Positions 1 to 8,006 of a DNA stretch of 64,000 nt are shown here, one piece after another. Position numbers and translations under genes: made by a program. How positions within the stretch are numbered: position 1 is the stretch's first letter; every line of letters begins with the position of its first letter. The notes beneath the pieces were generated by a model. The model was not told the DNA's origin. It saw only the letters and a program-made list of their open reading frames with translations, and ran no database searches. The stretch comes from Enterococcus alishanensis (GTDB taxonomy: Bacteria > Bacillota > Bacilli > Lactobacillales > Enterococcaceae): assembly GCF_019218635.1 (NCBI RefSeq), contig NZ_JAHUZB010000006.1, positions 169,529 through 233,528 of the forward strand, in the 5' to 3' direction.

Positions 1-1
1 G

Positions 2-1333
2 TTAATCGACCAATTCTTGAATACAACTGATGAAAAATTAAGAGCCCTTATGCAATTAATTGACGATCAAAGTATTCTTGGTTGGAGTGTAAATGCTGAA
101 GAAGTTTACAATGCAATGGACGCAATTGGTCAATTACGTAACCTTGATGTTGCTGCAACATCATCAGCTATTGGTGTTTCTCAAGATGGCAGAGTATTAT
201 CTGCACAATTTGATGATGCAACAGTTCGCTTTATTGCAAACAAAATCAATGATCTTGTTACTGCATTACAAAATGCAATTAATGCATTCCAAGTGAACAA
301 TCCTAGTTTCCCAATTATGACAATTATTATTAACACTATCTTTGAACCAATTAAGAAACTTGCAAATGGTGTGTTAGGTTTATTACCTACTGGTGCTAAC
401 GCAGTTGCTGATTTCGTTAAATTGATTGGTGATGCAGCAGTCTTGAAATCATCAAGCGTAACTTTCCCAGTTGCAATGAATACTGATGAAAATTGGTTTA
501 AAACAAACGCTCCTAATGGTTTAACTGTTGATTTCACTGGTGCTGTTGACGAACCAGAAATTATTTCATTTGATATCTTTGAAAAACAAGGCAATAACAC
601 TGTGCCAATTACTTTCGCTGATATTGTTGCTCCAAATGCACCAATCGTTGGCACTGTTACTGGTACTGAAAAAGCTGGCTATTCATTTGACGTAACTGCT
701 GAATCTGGTTCAATCGTTACAGTTACTGATAAAGATAATAAAACTGTTGCAACTTCAAGCGCTGTTCCTGGAACTGTTGACGGTAAAACAACTGGTCGCG
801 TTTCATTCAAAGACTTAAAAGTTGATGCAGGTAGTGTATTAACAGTAAAAGCAACAGATAAAGCTGGTAACATCAGCGATGCTGCTACAGCAACAATGCC
901 TGGTACTAAAATTACTAAAGTACCATTATACCGTGCTTACAACCCTAACTCTGGTGAACATTTATACACCATAGATAAAGGCGAGTTTGATGGCGTAATC
1001 GCTGCTGGATGGAACGATGAAGGTATTGCTTGGGTATCTCCTTCTCAAGGTGATACAGTTTACCGTGCTTACAACCCTAATTCTGGCGAACATTTCTATA
1101 CGAAAGACGCTACTGAATTTGCAGGAGTTGTTGCTGCAGGTTGGAACGATGAAGGAATCGGCTTCTACTCTAGTACAGAAAAAGATGCTAAATACTCTAT
1201 CTACCGTGTATTCAATCCAAATGCTACCGGACCAGGTTCTCACCATTATACAAAATCTGAATCTGAAAAGAATGGTCTTGTCCGTGAAGGCTGGGCTGAT
1301 GAAGCTGTTGGTTTCTACGGTATCGCAGAATAA
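2..1333 (+). CDS. Exported protein with Ig-like domain and three DUF5648 repeats (5' end outside window)
   Basis: The reading frame is open to the left edge, so the gene is 5'-truncated; a TTG at 17 is only an internal codon. Visible parts: a helical region (about residues 1-150), a bacterial Ig-like domain (about 205-300, with a VTDKDNKTV segment and a KATDKAGN-type end), then three repeats starting near residues 306, 352 and 399, each with the pattern YRAYNPNSGEH-YT followed by GWNDEG. Such repeats are known as DUF5648 and occur at the C-termini of cell-surface proteins and wall hydrolases of lactic acid bacteria. No LPXTG anchor is present and the protein ends in the third repeat, so it is probably secreted or non-covalently wall-bound. 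Function unknown; the missing N-terminus could carry a signal peptide and catalytic domain. Confidence 0.75.
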   Translation, partial: LIDQFLNTTDEKLRALMQLIDDQSILGWSVNAEEVYNAMDAIGQLRNLDVAATSSAIGVSQDGRVLSAQFDDATVRFIANKINDLVTALQNAINAFQVNNPSFPIMTIIINTIFEPIKKLANGVLGLLPTGANAVADFVKLIGDAAVLKSSSVTFPVAMNTDENWFKTNAPNGLTVDFTGAVDEPEIISFDIFEKQGNNTVPITFADIVAPNAPIVGTVTGTEKAGYSFDVTAESGSIVTVTDKDNKTVATSSAVPGTVDGKTTGRVSFKDLKVDAGSVLTVKATDKAGNISDAATATMPGTKITKVPLYRAYNPNSGEHLYTIDKGEFDGVIAAGWNDEGIAWVSPSQGDTVYRAYNPNSGEHFYTKDATEFAGVVAAGWNDEGIGFYSSTEKDAKYSIYRVFNPNATGPGSHHYTKSESEKNGLVREGWADEAVGFYGIAE

Positions 1334-1370
1334 TAAACGCTTTAACAACCTTTGTATTCATTAGAATTCT

Positions 1371-1408
1371 AAAAAACACTTCAACGCTCTTTGTTGAAGT
1401 GTTTTTTT
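1371..1408 (+). terminator. Rho-independent terminator of the DUF5648-repeat gene
   Basis: Stem CACTTCAAC / GTTGAAGTG with a 7-nt loop, followed by seven T, 40 nt after the stop codon. Confidence 0.9.
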
Positions 1409-1740
1409 GTCCTTTAATTTTATTGTTTTAATCATTTTCTCTTCTACTATTTCACTCCTATCTTCCTGCAACATAATAATTAGACGAAAAAATACATCAT
1501 GTAATAAAAATATTAATTAATTAAATATAAAAATATATGAACAAAGATTGATAAACGTTCAATCACGTCATTTAGCATTGATGGTAAAATATTTTTACGG
1601 TATCCATTAGAGAAATATTAATTAATTCTTATACTCCGGTATTATTCACTGATATGGTTTGCCAATTTTATTCTTTCCATATAGCATATAGAAGCCCCAA
1701 AAAAATCTCATTCTAATAAAAAAATGTTTATTTTGAATCC

Positions 1741-1818
1741 CAATAACCAATAACGATGGTTATTGAAACCAAAAATCAATACTAATCATTTATAATAAAT
1801 GCTAAAATACAGTATAAT
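1741..1818 (+). promoter_or_regulatory. Inverted repeat and possible -10 box in a long AT-rich intergenic region
   Basis: The stretch 1409-1881 holds no convincing gene and is very AT-rich. It contains a perfect 9-bp inverted repeat, CAATAACCA (1741-1749) and TGGTTATTG (1757-1765), with 7 nt between the arms, and a TATAAT at 1813-1818 without a good -35. The sequence AATATTAATTAATT occurs near 1508 and again near 1615. The repeat lies about 120 nt before the atypical response regulator and could be its operator (inference). Confidence 0.4.
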
Positions 1819-1881
1819 CTAATAATAAAGTTACAAAACTCGACTATTATGGTTGATTGTACTTACGAAAGGAAATTTTTT

Positions 1882-2580
1882 ATGAATATTTTATTACTTA
1901 CAAAAAGCGTGTCGTTTGAACAATCTTTCTCCCAACAGCTTAATTTCATGGGCCATGAAGTTTTTAGTAGTAACCAATTGTTAAAGAGTCTAGAAGAAAG
2001 TTGGCCAGTCAAAAGTATTTTTGATTACTTTGATGCGATTATTTTTAGCGAAACAGTCTCAAATGAAGAGGTCCGTAGTATTCTATCGGAGCAGAAAGAA
2101 ATATTTAAGGATGCACTAGTTTTTAGAAAGACAAGTCAAACCCTGAACGACGAAGAGCAACAGTTGTGGAAACACATTGGTATTTTTGGCTTTATTTCTA
2201 AGGATACCTCATTTGAAACGATTCGTGATTTATTATTTTTAAAAGAAAAAAACAATTTAATAATGGGTTCTTTTCAACAAGAATCGTCAGCAACATTACA
2301 AGATGATGACCCAAATAAATTTCTAGAATTTACTTATACGAGTTTGTCTTCGCAAGAGCGAACGGTCTTCAATATTTTATGGCAATCAAAAGATGAATAC
2401 GTGACTCGGGAAGAACTTGCTCAAAGTATTTGGGGTGGTGAGTTAACAAAATCTAAGGAAAGTCGGTTATCAGGAATCATTAAAAACGTAAATAAAAAAT
2501 TGGTTGAAGCTGGATTTTTTGAATATCAAATCACTACTTCTTGGGGTAAAGGGTACAAATTAGGCAATTCTTATCGCTAA
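1882..2580 (+). CDS. Atypical response regulator with degenerate receiver and OmpR-type winged helix
   Basis: Protein of 232 aa. ATG 1882 is chosen because GAAAGGAAA lies just before it; an ATG at 1849 has no such signal. The C-terminal 80 residues form an OmpR/PhoB-like DNA-binding domain (LSSQERTVFNILWQ, REELAQSIWG, ending WGKGYKLG). The N-terminal part has receiver-like length and strand pattern but lacks the acidic pair at its start (LLLTKS) and has Ser in the hydrophobic strand IIFSE where the phospho-acceptor Asp would be; GFISKD resembles the switch-Lys region. No histidine kinase is adjacent. I infer a phosphorylation-independent regulator; targets unknown. It has an upstream inverted repeat and a strong terminator, so it is monocistronic. 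Confidence 0.75.
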   Translation: MNILLLTKSVSFEQSFSQQLNFMGHEVFSSNQLLKSLEESWPVKSIFDYFDAIIFSETVSNEEVRSILSEQKEIFKDALVFRKTSQTLNDEEQQLWKHIGIFGFISKDTSFETIRDLLFLKEKNNLIMGSFQQESSATLQDDDPNKFLEFTYTSLSSQERTVFNILWQSKDEYVTREELAQSIWGGELTKSKESRLSGIIKNVNKKLVEAGFFEYQITTSWGKGYKLGNSYR

Positions 2581-2598
2581 TTTTTTATGCAACCTTCC

Positions 2599-2643
2599 AA
2601 AAAAACTGCTGACTCGCTATTTTAAACGAGTCAGCAGTTTTTT
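2599..2643. terminator. Bidirectional terminator between the regulator and trmO
   Basis: Stem ACTGCTGACTCG / CGAGTCAGCAGT with an A-run on the left and a T-run on the right, so it can serve both converging genes. Confidence 0.9.
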
Positions 2644-2645
2644 GG

Positions 2646-3122
2646 CTAAAACATGAATTCATTTTCCCAATCAAAATCGCCTGAGCTTTCATAATTTTCT
2701 GGCCAGTGAGCACTCCATTCTGGGACACCAGGCTGCTCCACTTTATCGGCACTTGGCGTATAAGGCTTTAAATCTAAAACTGGCGTACCATCAAGCGCAT
2801 CAATATAGGGCACGATAATCCGTCCAGTTGTTTCATCGATAGATAAAATATCGACAACCGTCATCGCAATCGGATTCGGACGAGCTGGTGAACGTGTAGC
2901 AAAAATCCCCATCGTATCTGGTGCATTCTTATATGGTTTAGGAACTTCTAACATGCTGCGCGCCTCGTCAGAATCCATCTGATTGGGCCACCAAAGTACC
3001 ACTAAATAACTAAAGCCGTTTAATCCACTTAATCCTGCTGCATATTCTGCCGACAATTGAATGGCCATCTCTTCTTGATCGTTAGCCACCTGACCAATTG
3101 ATTTTACTGAAAAATTCTTCAT
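2646..3122 (-). CDS. trmO: TrmO-family tRNA m6t6A37 methyltransferase (TsaA/YaeB-like)
   Basis: Protein of 158 aa, the usual size of short TrmO proteins. The family signature FATRSPARPNPI is at residues 74-85, preceded by a beta-barrel segment (FSYLVVLWW) and followed by YIDALDGTPVLDLKPY, all typical of the UPF0066/TsaA fold. In E. coli, TrmO uses S-adenosylmethionine to methylate N6-threonylcarbamoyladenosine at tRNA position 37. Assignment is by family; activity in Gram-positive members is less studied. It appears to be a single-gene unit, converging on the shared terminator. Confidence 0.85.
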   Translation of the reverse strand: MKNFSVKSIGQVANDQEEMAIQLSAEYAAGLSGLNGFSYLVVLWWPNQMDSDEARSMLEVPKPYKNAPDTMGIFATRSPARPNPIAMTVVDILSIDETTGRIIVPYIDALDGTPVLDLKPYTPSADKVEQPGVPEWSAHWPENYESSGDFDWENEFMF

Positions 3123-3182
3123 TCAAATTCCCCCTTCTTATTAATTTCAGTTTAGGGTCTAACACCATGTGAGGGTCAATAA

Positions 3183-3210
3183 TAAATCCAACAATTTTAA
3201 TTGCTGGATT
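3183..3210 (-). terminator. Probable terminator overlapping the merR-type gene's stop codon
   Basis: Plus-strand arms AATCCAACAA (3185-3194) and TTGCTGGATT (3201-3210); the stop codon of the MerR gene sits in the loop. The downstream T-tract on the minus strand is short and interrupted. Confidence 0.5.
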
Positions 3211-4027
3211 TTTCTTGAATCGGTATTTGAATTTCAATTAAATAATTGTCGGGGTTTTCTTCATTCCAAGGACCGCGATGAACGATTTGACGGCTATGAT
3301 TTCCCATTTGATATTGTTGATGCTCCGTCAGCCAACCGGCAAAAGCCAAATAAAGATCATTCATTTTTTCGAAAGAACCATACACCATTGAGGAAGCCAT
3401 TAAAGGGACTGCTTTTATTTGGTGACAACTAAACGGTGCGGGGCATGCGATTAGTTGATCAGTAACGAGACAAGTTTCCATATCAACATCTTGATTTTTA
3501 TATTCCGGGTCATGATAAATCGTTAACGATTCCTCACCGCTAGACAATGAAATTTTTTGTTCTTCGACAAACATAGCCAATTCTTTCCAGAGTAATCCTT
3601 CCTGAAAATAATCTTTGACTATTTTCCTTAAAGACAAGACTTGATAGCTAGGAACAGATTTAATTGTAATATTGGAATGAAGCTCGATTTTTTCTTTCAC
3701 TAAGTCTTGTTTGGCGATGGCTAGTTTAGTTAGTCGTTTTTGCCCCAGTGATAGTTGTTTTTCAAGCATTAGTTGTTTTTGATCGAGAAGTTTAGCAATA
3801 TTTTCCGGCTGCCATTTTTTTACGGCTGTACTAATTTCTTTTACATTAAACCCTAAATCCCGCAAAAATATAATTTGATTCAGCATAGGAATTTGCTCAG
3901 TAGCATATAAGCGATAGTTATTTATTGAATCAATTGCGGCCGGTTTTAATAATCCCACCTCATCATAATAACGTAACATTCGAATCGATACTTGCGTTAA
4001 TTTGGAGAACTCACCAATTCTAAACAA
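3197..4027 (-). CDS. MerR-family regulator with GyrI-like effector-binding domain
   Basis: Protein of 276 aa. Residues 1-75 form a MerR winged helix (FRIGEFSKLTQVSIRMLRYYDEVGLLKP), followed by a long coiled-coil dimerisation helix (about 80-115) and a C-terminal GyrI/BmrR-like ligand-binding domain (about 120-270; ends NYLIEIQIPIQ). This is the architecture of BmrR/BltR-type sensors of drugs or other small hydrophobic ligands, which activate an efflux or detoxification gene by untwisting a long-spaced promoter. The divergent neighbour is a CPBP membrane protease, a possible target. The ligand cannot be told from sequence. Confidence 0.85.
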   Translation of the reverse strand: MFRIGEFSKLTQVSIRMLRYYDEVGLLKPAAIDSINNYRLYATEQIPMLNQIIFLRDLGFNVKEISTAVKKWQPENIAKLLDQKQLMLEKQLSLGQKRLTKLAIAKQDLVKEKIELHSNITIKSVPSYQVLSLRKIVKDYFQEGLLWKELAMFVEEQKISLSSGEESLTIYHDPEYKNQDVDMETCLVTDQLIACPAPFSCHQIKAVPLMASSMVYGSFEKMNDLYLAFAGWLTEHQQYQMGNHSRQIVHRGPWNEENPDNYLIEIQIPIQEKSSN

Positions 4028-4153
4028 CTTTATCCCTCCTTCGCTTATTATTTCCTTTAAATTTTATCAAAGGACAGTTAAAACTACCAATCAGATTTTT
4101 TAATATAATCAGCTGATAGTGTTAAAATGAAGGAAAAACTAGGAGACTTTCAG

Positions 4154-4825
4154 ATGAACAGGCCCTTATCAAAAAGAGAATTAACGACACTACTAATTAT
4201 TCCACTAGAGTTATTAATTGGCTGGTTACTTAGTTTAACCGACTTGATCAAACTACCAGTAGCTGGTCCACTTTTAGTTTTTTGTATATTCTTTTTAGGC
4301 TTTTTAGCCGCGATTTTATTGAATCGGACGTTTTTGAAAAACAGCTGGCAGCAATACAAAGAAAAACTATTCAGGAATTTTATGTTGAGTGTCTTATTTG
4401 CAGTTATTTTTGGTGTGATTCAGCAAGTCGGTCGAGGACTAGTGCAGCCAGCAAGTATCCATGGCAACTTACTCACCATGACTATTTTGCCGACTTTGAT
4501 TGGTGCATTAATCCCTATGATGGCACCTTTTACTGAAGAATTGGTCTTTCGCCACATCTTGTTTTTCAAATGGACTACTTCAAAAACTATGACGATTCTC
4601 ATGCTGTTTGTGTCTTCCATTTTATTTGGACTAGCGCACTTTAATAACTTTCAAGGTCAGCTTATTTATACTTTACCTTTAATGGCTGGCGGTTTCTTGT
4701 TTGCCCTTTTCTACTATTGGAAGAAAAATATTTGGTTTAGTTTGATGGCGCATTTTATTTACAATGTAGCATTTTCATTTATACCAGCCGTTGTTATTTT
4801 ATTTTTCCAACTTTTTACTAACTAA
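4154..4825 (+). CDS. CPBP-family intramembrane metalloprotease (Abi/CAAX-like)
   Basis: Protein of 223 aa with about six to seven membrane segments. ATG 4154 follows AGGAG with an 8-nt gap; an upstream in-frame ATG at 4127 has no such site. The family motifs are present: EExxxR at residues 128-133 (TEELVFRHILFF), FGLAHFNN with His162, and a final HFIYN. These residues coordinate the metal in CAAX-protease/bacteriocin-processing (PF02517) enzymes. In lactic acid bacteria such proteins often give bacteriocin self-immunity or process peptides, but no bacteriocin gene is visible here. Divergent from the MerR gene, which may control it. Confidence 0.85.
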   Translation: MNRPLSKRELTTLLIIPLELLIGWLLSLTDLIKLPVAGPLLVFCIFFLGFLAAILLNRTFLKNSWQQYKEKLFRNFMLSVLFAVIFGVIQQVGRGLVQPASIHGNLLTMTILPTLIGALIPMMAPFTEELVFRHILFFKWTTSKTMTILMLFVSSILFGLAHFNNFQGQLIYTLPLMAGGFLFALFYYWKKNIWFSLMAHFIYNVAFSFIPAVVILFFQLFTN

Positions 4826-4836
4826 ATAATGATTAA

Positions 4837-4887
4837 GATCAGCTGGAACAATCAACAACACTTGATTATTCCAGCTGATCTATTTTT
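4837..4887 (+). terminator. Terminator after the CPBP protease gene
   Basis: Long hairpin with arms GATCAGCTGGAA and TTCCAGCTGATC (inner AATCAA/TTGATT pairing as well), followed by TATTTTTAT. It lies at the 3' end of the converging deoR-type gene. Confidence 0.85.
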
Positions 4888-4890
4888 ATC

Positions 4891-5646
4891 TCAATTCGTA
4901 TAAAAAAATAATTCCTCAGGAAATGCCTGTCTTTCTACTTCAGTCAAGTTTCTTTCCACAATGACAACATCTAAATTCTGATAATCGACATAAGAATATA
5001 ATCCAGTATTCTTTAGTTTTGCTGAATCTGCTAAAACGATATTTTTTTTGCTTTGCTCCACCATTATTTTTTTGATTTCCAATTCTTGATAAGAACGAAT
5101 GGTTGGACCTGTCGCTGAGAATCCATCACAGCCAAGAAAAGCAACATCTAAATTCATTTCTTTAATAGCTTGGATTGCCCAATCCCCTACATACGAATTG
5201 CTTTTCTTTCGATACAATCCGCCAGTTAGTAAAATTTGATTGTCAGAATTAGCTAGTACTTGACTGATTTGAAGTGAGTTAGTAACGATTGTCAAATCAT
5301 CTCGCATCACTAATAATTTAGCCAGCTGTAATACGGTGGTGCTGGTATCTAGTAATATTGCCGCATTCTCTGGAATAAAATTTAAAGCCATTTCGGCCAC
5401 TTTAATTTTTTCTGGCAGTTGGGTATTTTCTTTAACAGAAAATTCATTTTCAAAAAAAGTATTGACCTTTGTTACTAAACCGTGCTTCTTCTCAATTAAA
5501 TTTTTTTCATCTAAAAAACTAACATCTTTACGAATGGTCTCCGTCGTTACCCCCAATTCATCCGCTAGCTGATTGATACTAATTTCTCCTTTGGTAATTA
5601 CTTCATGTAAAATTTTATTTTTACGCTCTTCACTGGTTAACTTCAT
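4891..5646 (-). CDS. DeoR-family transcriptional repressor
   Basis: Protein of 251 aa. The start is placed at the ATG at 5646 because AAGGAG precedes it; an upstream ATG at 5667 has no ribosome site. Residues 1-60 are a DeoR helix-turn-helix (RKNKILHEVITKGEISINQL, TTETIRKDV), residues 75-250 a DeoRC sugar-phosphate sensor domain (LDTSTTVLQLAK, TNSLQISQVL, LTGGLYR, DVAFLGCDGF). Such repressors respond to phosphorylated sugars. It is divergent from manA-hxlB-hxlA with 153 nt between the starts, so it very likely controls that operon (inference), with fructose-6-P, hexulose-6-P or ribulose-5-P as possible effectors. Confidence 0.88.
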   Translation of the reverse strand: MKLTSEERKNKILHEVITKGEISINQLADELGVTTETIRKDVSFLDEKNLIEKKHGLVTKVNTFFENEFSVKENTQLPEKIKVAEMALNFIPENAAILLDTSTTVLQLAKLLVMRDDLTIVTNSLQISQVLANSDNQILLTGGLYRKKSNSYVGDWAIQAIKEMNLDVAFLGCDGFSATGPTIRSYQELEIKKIMVEQSKKNIVLADSAKLKNTGLYSYVDYQNLDVVIVERNLTEVERQAFPEELFFYTN

Positions 5647-5698
5647 TTGTTTTCTCCTTGAAATCATTTTGTTTATTATAGCATATCCAACTTATAAA

Positions 5699-5758
5699 TT
5701 GGTATTTATCTATAAAACCAAATTTTCGCTTGAATTTTTTCTTATCAGCGTTTATAAT
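5699..5758 (+). promoter_or_regulatory. manA-hxlBA promoter and candidate DeoR operator
   Basis: -35 TTGAAT (5730-5735), 17-bp spacer, -10 TATAAT (5753-5758). Just upstream is the interrupted palindrome TTGGT (5699-5703) N13 ACCAA (5717-5721), a plausible operator for the divergent DeoR-type repressor. Confidence 0.6.
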
Positions 5759-5799
5759 TTGTTTAATCGCAGAAAACAAACTTAAGGAGTTGGTTTTAA

Positions 5800-6756
5800 T
5801 TGGAAAAACAAATTTATAAAATCTCACCATTCTTCGAACCAAGAATTTGGGGTGGCGATCGCATCTTAAAAAAATTCAATTATCAAACGGATTTATATCC
5901 TATTGGTGAAGTTTATAATGTGGTGGCTCTTCCTGGTGAGGCCGATTGTAAAGTTGAAGGAACAGATCTCACTTTGTCAGATCTTTATCGAGATTATCCA
6001 GATTGGTTCAAATGCGATACTGAACAATTGCCGATTCGCGTGAATTTATTGGATCCACTGGCTGACTTATCTGTTCAGCTGCATCCTGATGATGCTTACG
6101 CATTGGTTCATGATCATTCTCGTGGCAAACCAGAAGCTTGGGTCATTTTAGATACGCCAGAAGATGGAAAAATAGAATTTGGTCACCACGCTCATACTAG
6201 AGAAGAATTTAAAACTTTAGCAGATGCTCATGATTGGGGTAAATTATTAAAATATCTGCCAGCTAAAAAAGATTATTTTATTGATATTCCAGCTGGGACA
6301 TTACACGCTATTGGTCGAGACGTACTAACTTACAATATTTCCCGCAATGCTGATTTAACTTATCGTTTATTTGATTATGATCGGATTGATCCTAATACAA
6401 AAGAACATCGTGAATTACACATCGATAAAGTTGTAGACAATGTCTTAGTTCCTGATACATCAAAAGGTTTTGTTTGGTATGAACCTTATTTAAAATCTAA
6501 TTGTGAAGTGATTGATTATTGGGATGAACCTGGTTTATATGGTTTAAGTCGTGTAAAAGTAAAAGATTTTGGTTTTTATGATCTAGCTCGTTTTGCTTTT
6601 ATTACTGTTGTTGACGGTGAGGGAACAATTAACAATACACCAGTGATAAAAGGTGAAACCGTCTTGATTCCAGATGGTATTTCACAGTTAAAATTTACTG
6701 GTTCATTAGATATGTTTATTGCTAGTTATAAAAATTTAGCGGAAACGAGGGAATAA
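5800..6756 (+). CDS. manA: Mannose-6-phosphate isomerase, class I
   Basis: Protein of 318 aa, the normal length for Firmicute ManA. It starts with TTG at 5800, 10 nt after AAGGAG, and no closer ATG exists. The cupin metal site is visible: QLHPDD (Gln and His ligands), the Glu of GKPEAW and the His of GTLHAIG. It interconverts mannose-6-P and fructose-6-P in the cytosol. It is the first gene of a three-gene operon with hxlB (3-nt gap) and hxlA, which makes fructose-6-P available as, or taken from, the partner of hexulose-6-P. The organism may carry another manA elsewhere; this copy looks dedicated to the operon (inference). Confidence 0.92.
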   Translation: MEKQIYKISPFFEPRIWGGDRILKKFNYQTDLYPIGEVYNVVALPGEADCKVEGTDLTLSDLYRDYPDWFKCDTEQLPIRVNLLDPLADLSVQLHPDDAYALVHDHSRGKPEAWVILDTPEDGKIEFGHHAHTREEFKTLADAHDWGKLLKYLPAKKDYFIDIPAGTLHAIGRDVLTYNISRNADLTYRLFDYDRIDPNTKEHRELHIDKVVDNVLVPDTSKGFVWYEPYLKSNCEVIDYWDEPGLYGLSRVKVKDFGFYDLARFAFITVVDGEGTINNTPVIKGETVLIPDGISQLKFTGSLDMFIASYKNLAETRE

Positions 6757-6759
6757 AAA

Positions 6760-7323
6760 ATGGAAAGCTTTCAAATAGTTGTACAGGCAGTCAAAGAATT
6801 AAGCGAAACTTTAAGTAAGGTTGATAAAACTGAAGTTACTAAACTAGTGCAAGCTATTCGCCACAGTAAGCGTATCTTTTTAACTGGAGCAGGTCGTTCT
6901 CGCTTGATGTTACAAGCCTTTGCTATGCGTTTAATGCATATCGGATTTCAAGTTTATATTGTTGGCGAAGTTACTACACCCGCCTTTTTAGCAGGAGATT
7001 TATTAATCGCAGCAAGTGCTTCCGGCGAAACCAAATCTATTTTACAGACAGCTCGAAAAGCCAAAGAATATCAAGGGCAGGTTGCTGTCTTCTCGATTTT
7101 CCCTGAATCTAGTTTGGGGGAAACAGCTGATATATTAGTAAAAATTCCGGCATATACTGATAAATTACCATCTTCGGCAGAAAACAAAATGGGTATTTTA
7201 CCTGGTGGCAGTATGTTTGAAGAAGCCGTTTTGCTTTTAGGAGATGCCCTCATTGTTGAACTCGCTAGCGAGCAGCAGATCGACACTTCAAAAGCTTTTG
7301 CCAATCATGCCAATTTAGAATAG
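6760..7323 (+). CDS. hxlB: 6-phospho-3-hexuloisomerase (SIS domain)
   Basis: Protein of 187 aa, typical for PHI. One SIS domain: FLTGAGRSRLMLQAFAMRLM (glycine-rich phosphate loop), YIVGEVTTPAF, then SASGETKSI, the conserved Ser/Gly/Glu active-site segment, and a C-terminal GSMFEEAVLLLGDAL helix. It interconverts D-arabino-3-hexulose-6-P and fructose-6-P. Located between manA and hxlA with short gaps and good ribosome sites, so translated from one transcript. The role in a non-methylotroph is either formaldehyde fixation or, in reverse, making ribulose-5-P from hexose phosphate. Confidence 0.9.
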   Translation: MESFQIVVQAVKELSETLSKVDKTEVTKLVQAIRHSKRIFLTGAGRSRLMLQAFAMRLMHIGFQVYIVGEVTTPAFLAGDLLIAASASGETKSILQTARKAKEYQGQVAVFSIFPESSLGETADILVKIPAYTDKLPSSAENKMGILPGGSMFEEAVLLLGDALIVELASEQQIDTSKAFANHANLE

Positions 7324-7332
7324 GAGAAAAAG

Positions 7333-7959
7333 ATGAAATTACAACTTGCGATTGATGAATTAAACTTAAACGAAGCCTTGGAACAACTAGAATCGTTAGC
7401 CCCGTATATTGATATTGTTGAGGTAGGTACGCCCTTCTTAATTGATGCAGGTCGTGAAGCCGTTCGTCAAATCAAACAAAAATTTCCTCAACTAGAAGTT
7501 TTATGTGATGCAAAAATTATGGATGCCGGCGCCTATGAAGCCGAACTCGCTTATGATGCCGGGGCTGAATATGTCACTGTGCTAGGTATTACTGATGATT
7601 TAACTATCCAAGGTTGTGTGGAGCAAGCTAAGAAACAAAAACGGAAAGTCATGGTAGATATGATTTGCGTCACTGGTTTTGCCAAACGAATTCCAACATT
7701 AGAAAAAATCGGCGTCGATATCATTGCTGTTCACACCGGTGCAGATCAACAACACGCTGGTCGAACACCATTAGAAGATTTAATCGAAATGAAAAAATAT
7801 ACTAAACATACAAAAATTGCTGTCGCTGGTGGAATTAATAGTCAAACCATTGCTGAATACGTTGCTTTAAAACCAGACATCGTCATTGTCGGCAGTGGCA
7901 TTTTAAATGCAGAAGACCCTGTCAAAGAAGCAAAGTTAATTAAAACTGCTTTAAAATAA
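7333..7959 (+). CDS. hxlA: 3-hexulose-6-phosphate synthase
   Basis: Protein of 208 aa of the OMP-decarboxylase superfamily. Features match HPS: VEVGTPFLIDAG, the catalytic DAKIMDAG motif, YVTVLGITDD, VDMICV, VHTGAD and the phosphate-binding AVAGGIN and IVGSGI. It condenses formaldehyde with ribulose-5-P or runs the reverse cleavage. 3-keto-L-gulonate-6-P decarboxylase is the main alternative within the fold, but the neighbouring hxlB strongly favours HPS. AGGAG lies before the ATG. No methanol or formaldehyde dehydrogenase is nearby, so the substrate source is not evident from the window. Confidence 0.9.
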   Translation: MKLQLAIDELNLNEALEQLESLAPYIDIVEVGTPFLIDAGREAVRQIKQKFPQLEVLCDAKIMDAGAYEAELAYDAGAEYVTVLGITDDLTIQGCVEQAKKQKRKVMVDMICVTGFAKRIPTLEKIGVDIIAVHTGADQQHAGRTPLEDLIEMKKYTKHTKIAVAGGINSQTIAEYVALKPDIVIVGSGILNAEDPVKEAKLIKTALK

Positions 7960-7960
7960 A

Positions 7961-8006
7961 AAAAGGCTGTCCATCTGAAAAATAGATGAGACAGCTTCTT
8001 TTTTTA
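7961..8006. terminator. Bidirectional terminator between hxlA and the SDR pseudogene
   Basis: Stem GGCTGTCCATCT / AGATGAGACAGC with an A-run on the left and T-run on the right; the two genes converge on it. Confidence 0.88.

Noticed and set aside
181..654. A 157-codon minus-strand ORF inside the DUF5648-repeat gene
   Set aside because: Antisense shadow of a repetitive, biased coding region; no ribosome site.
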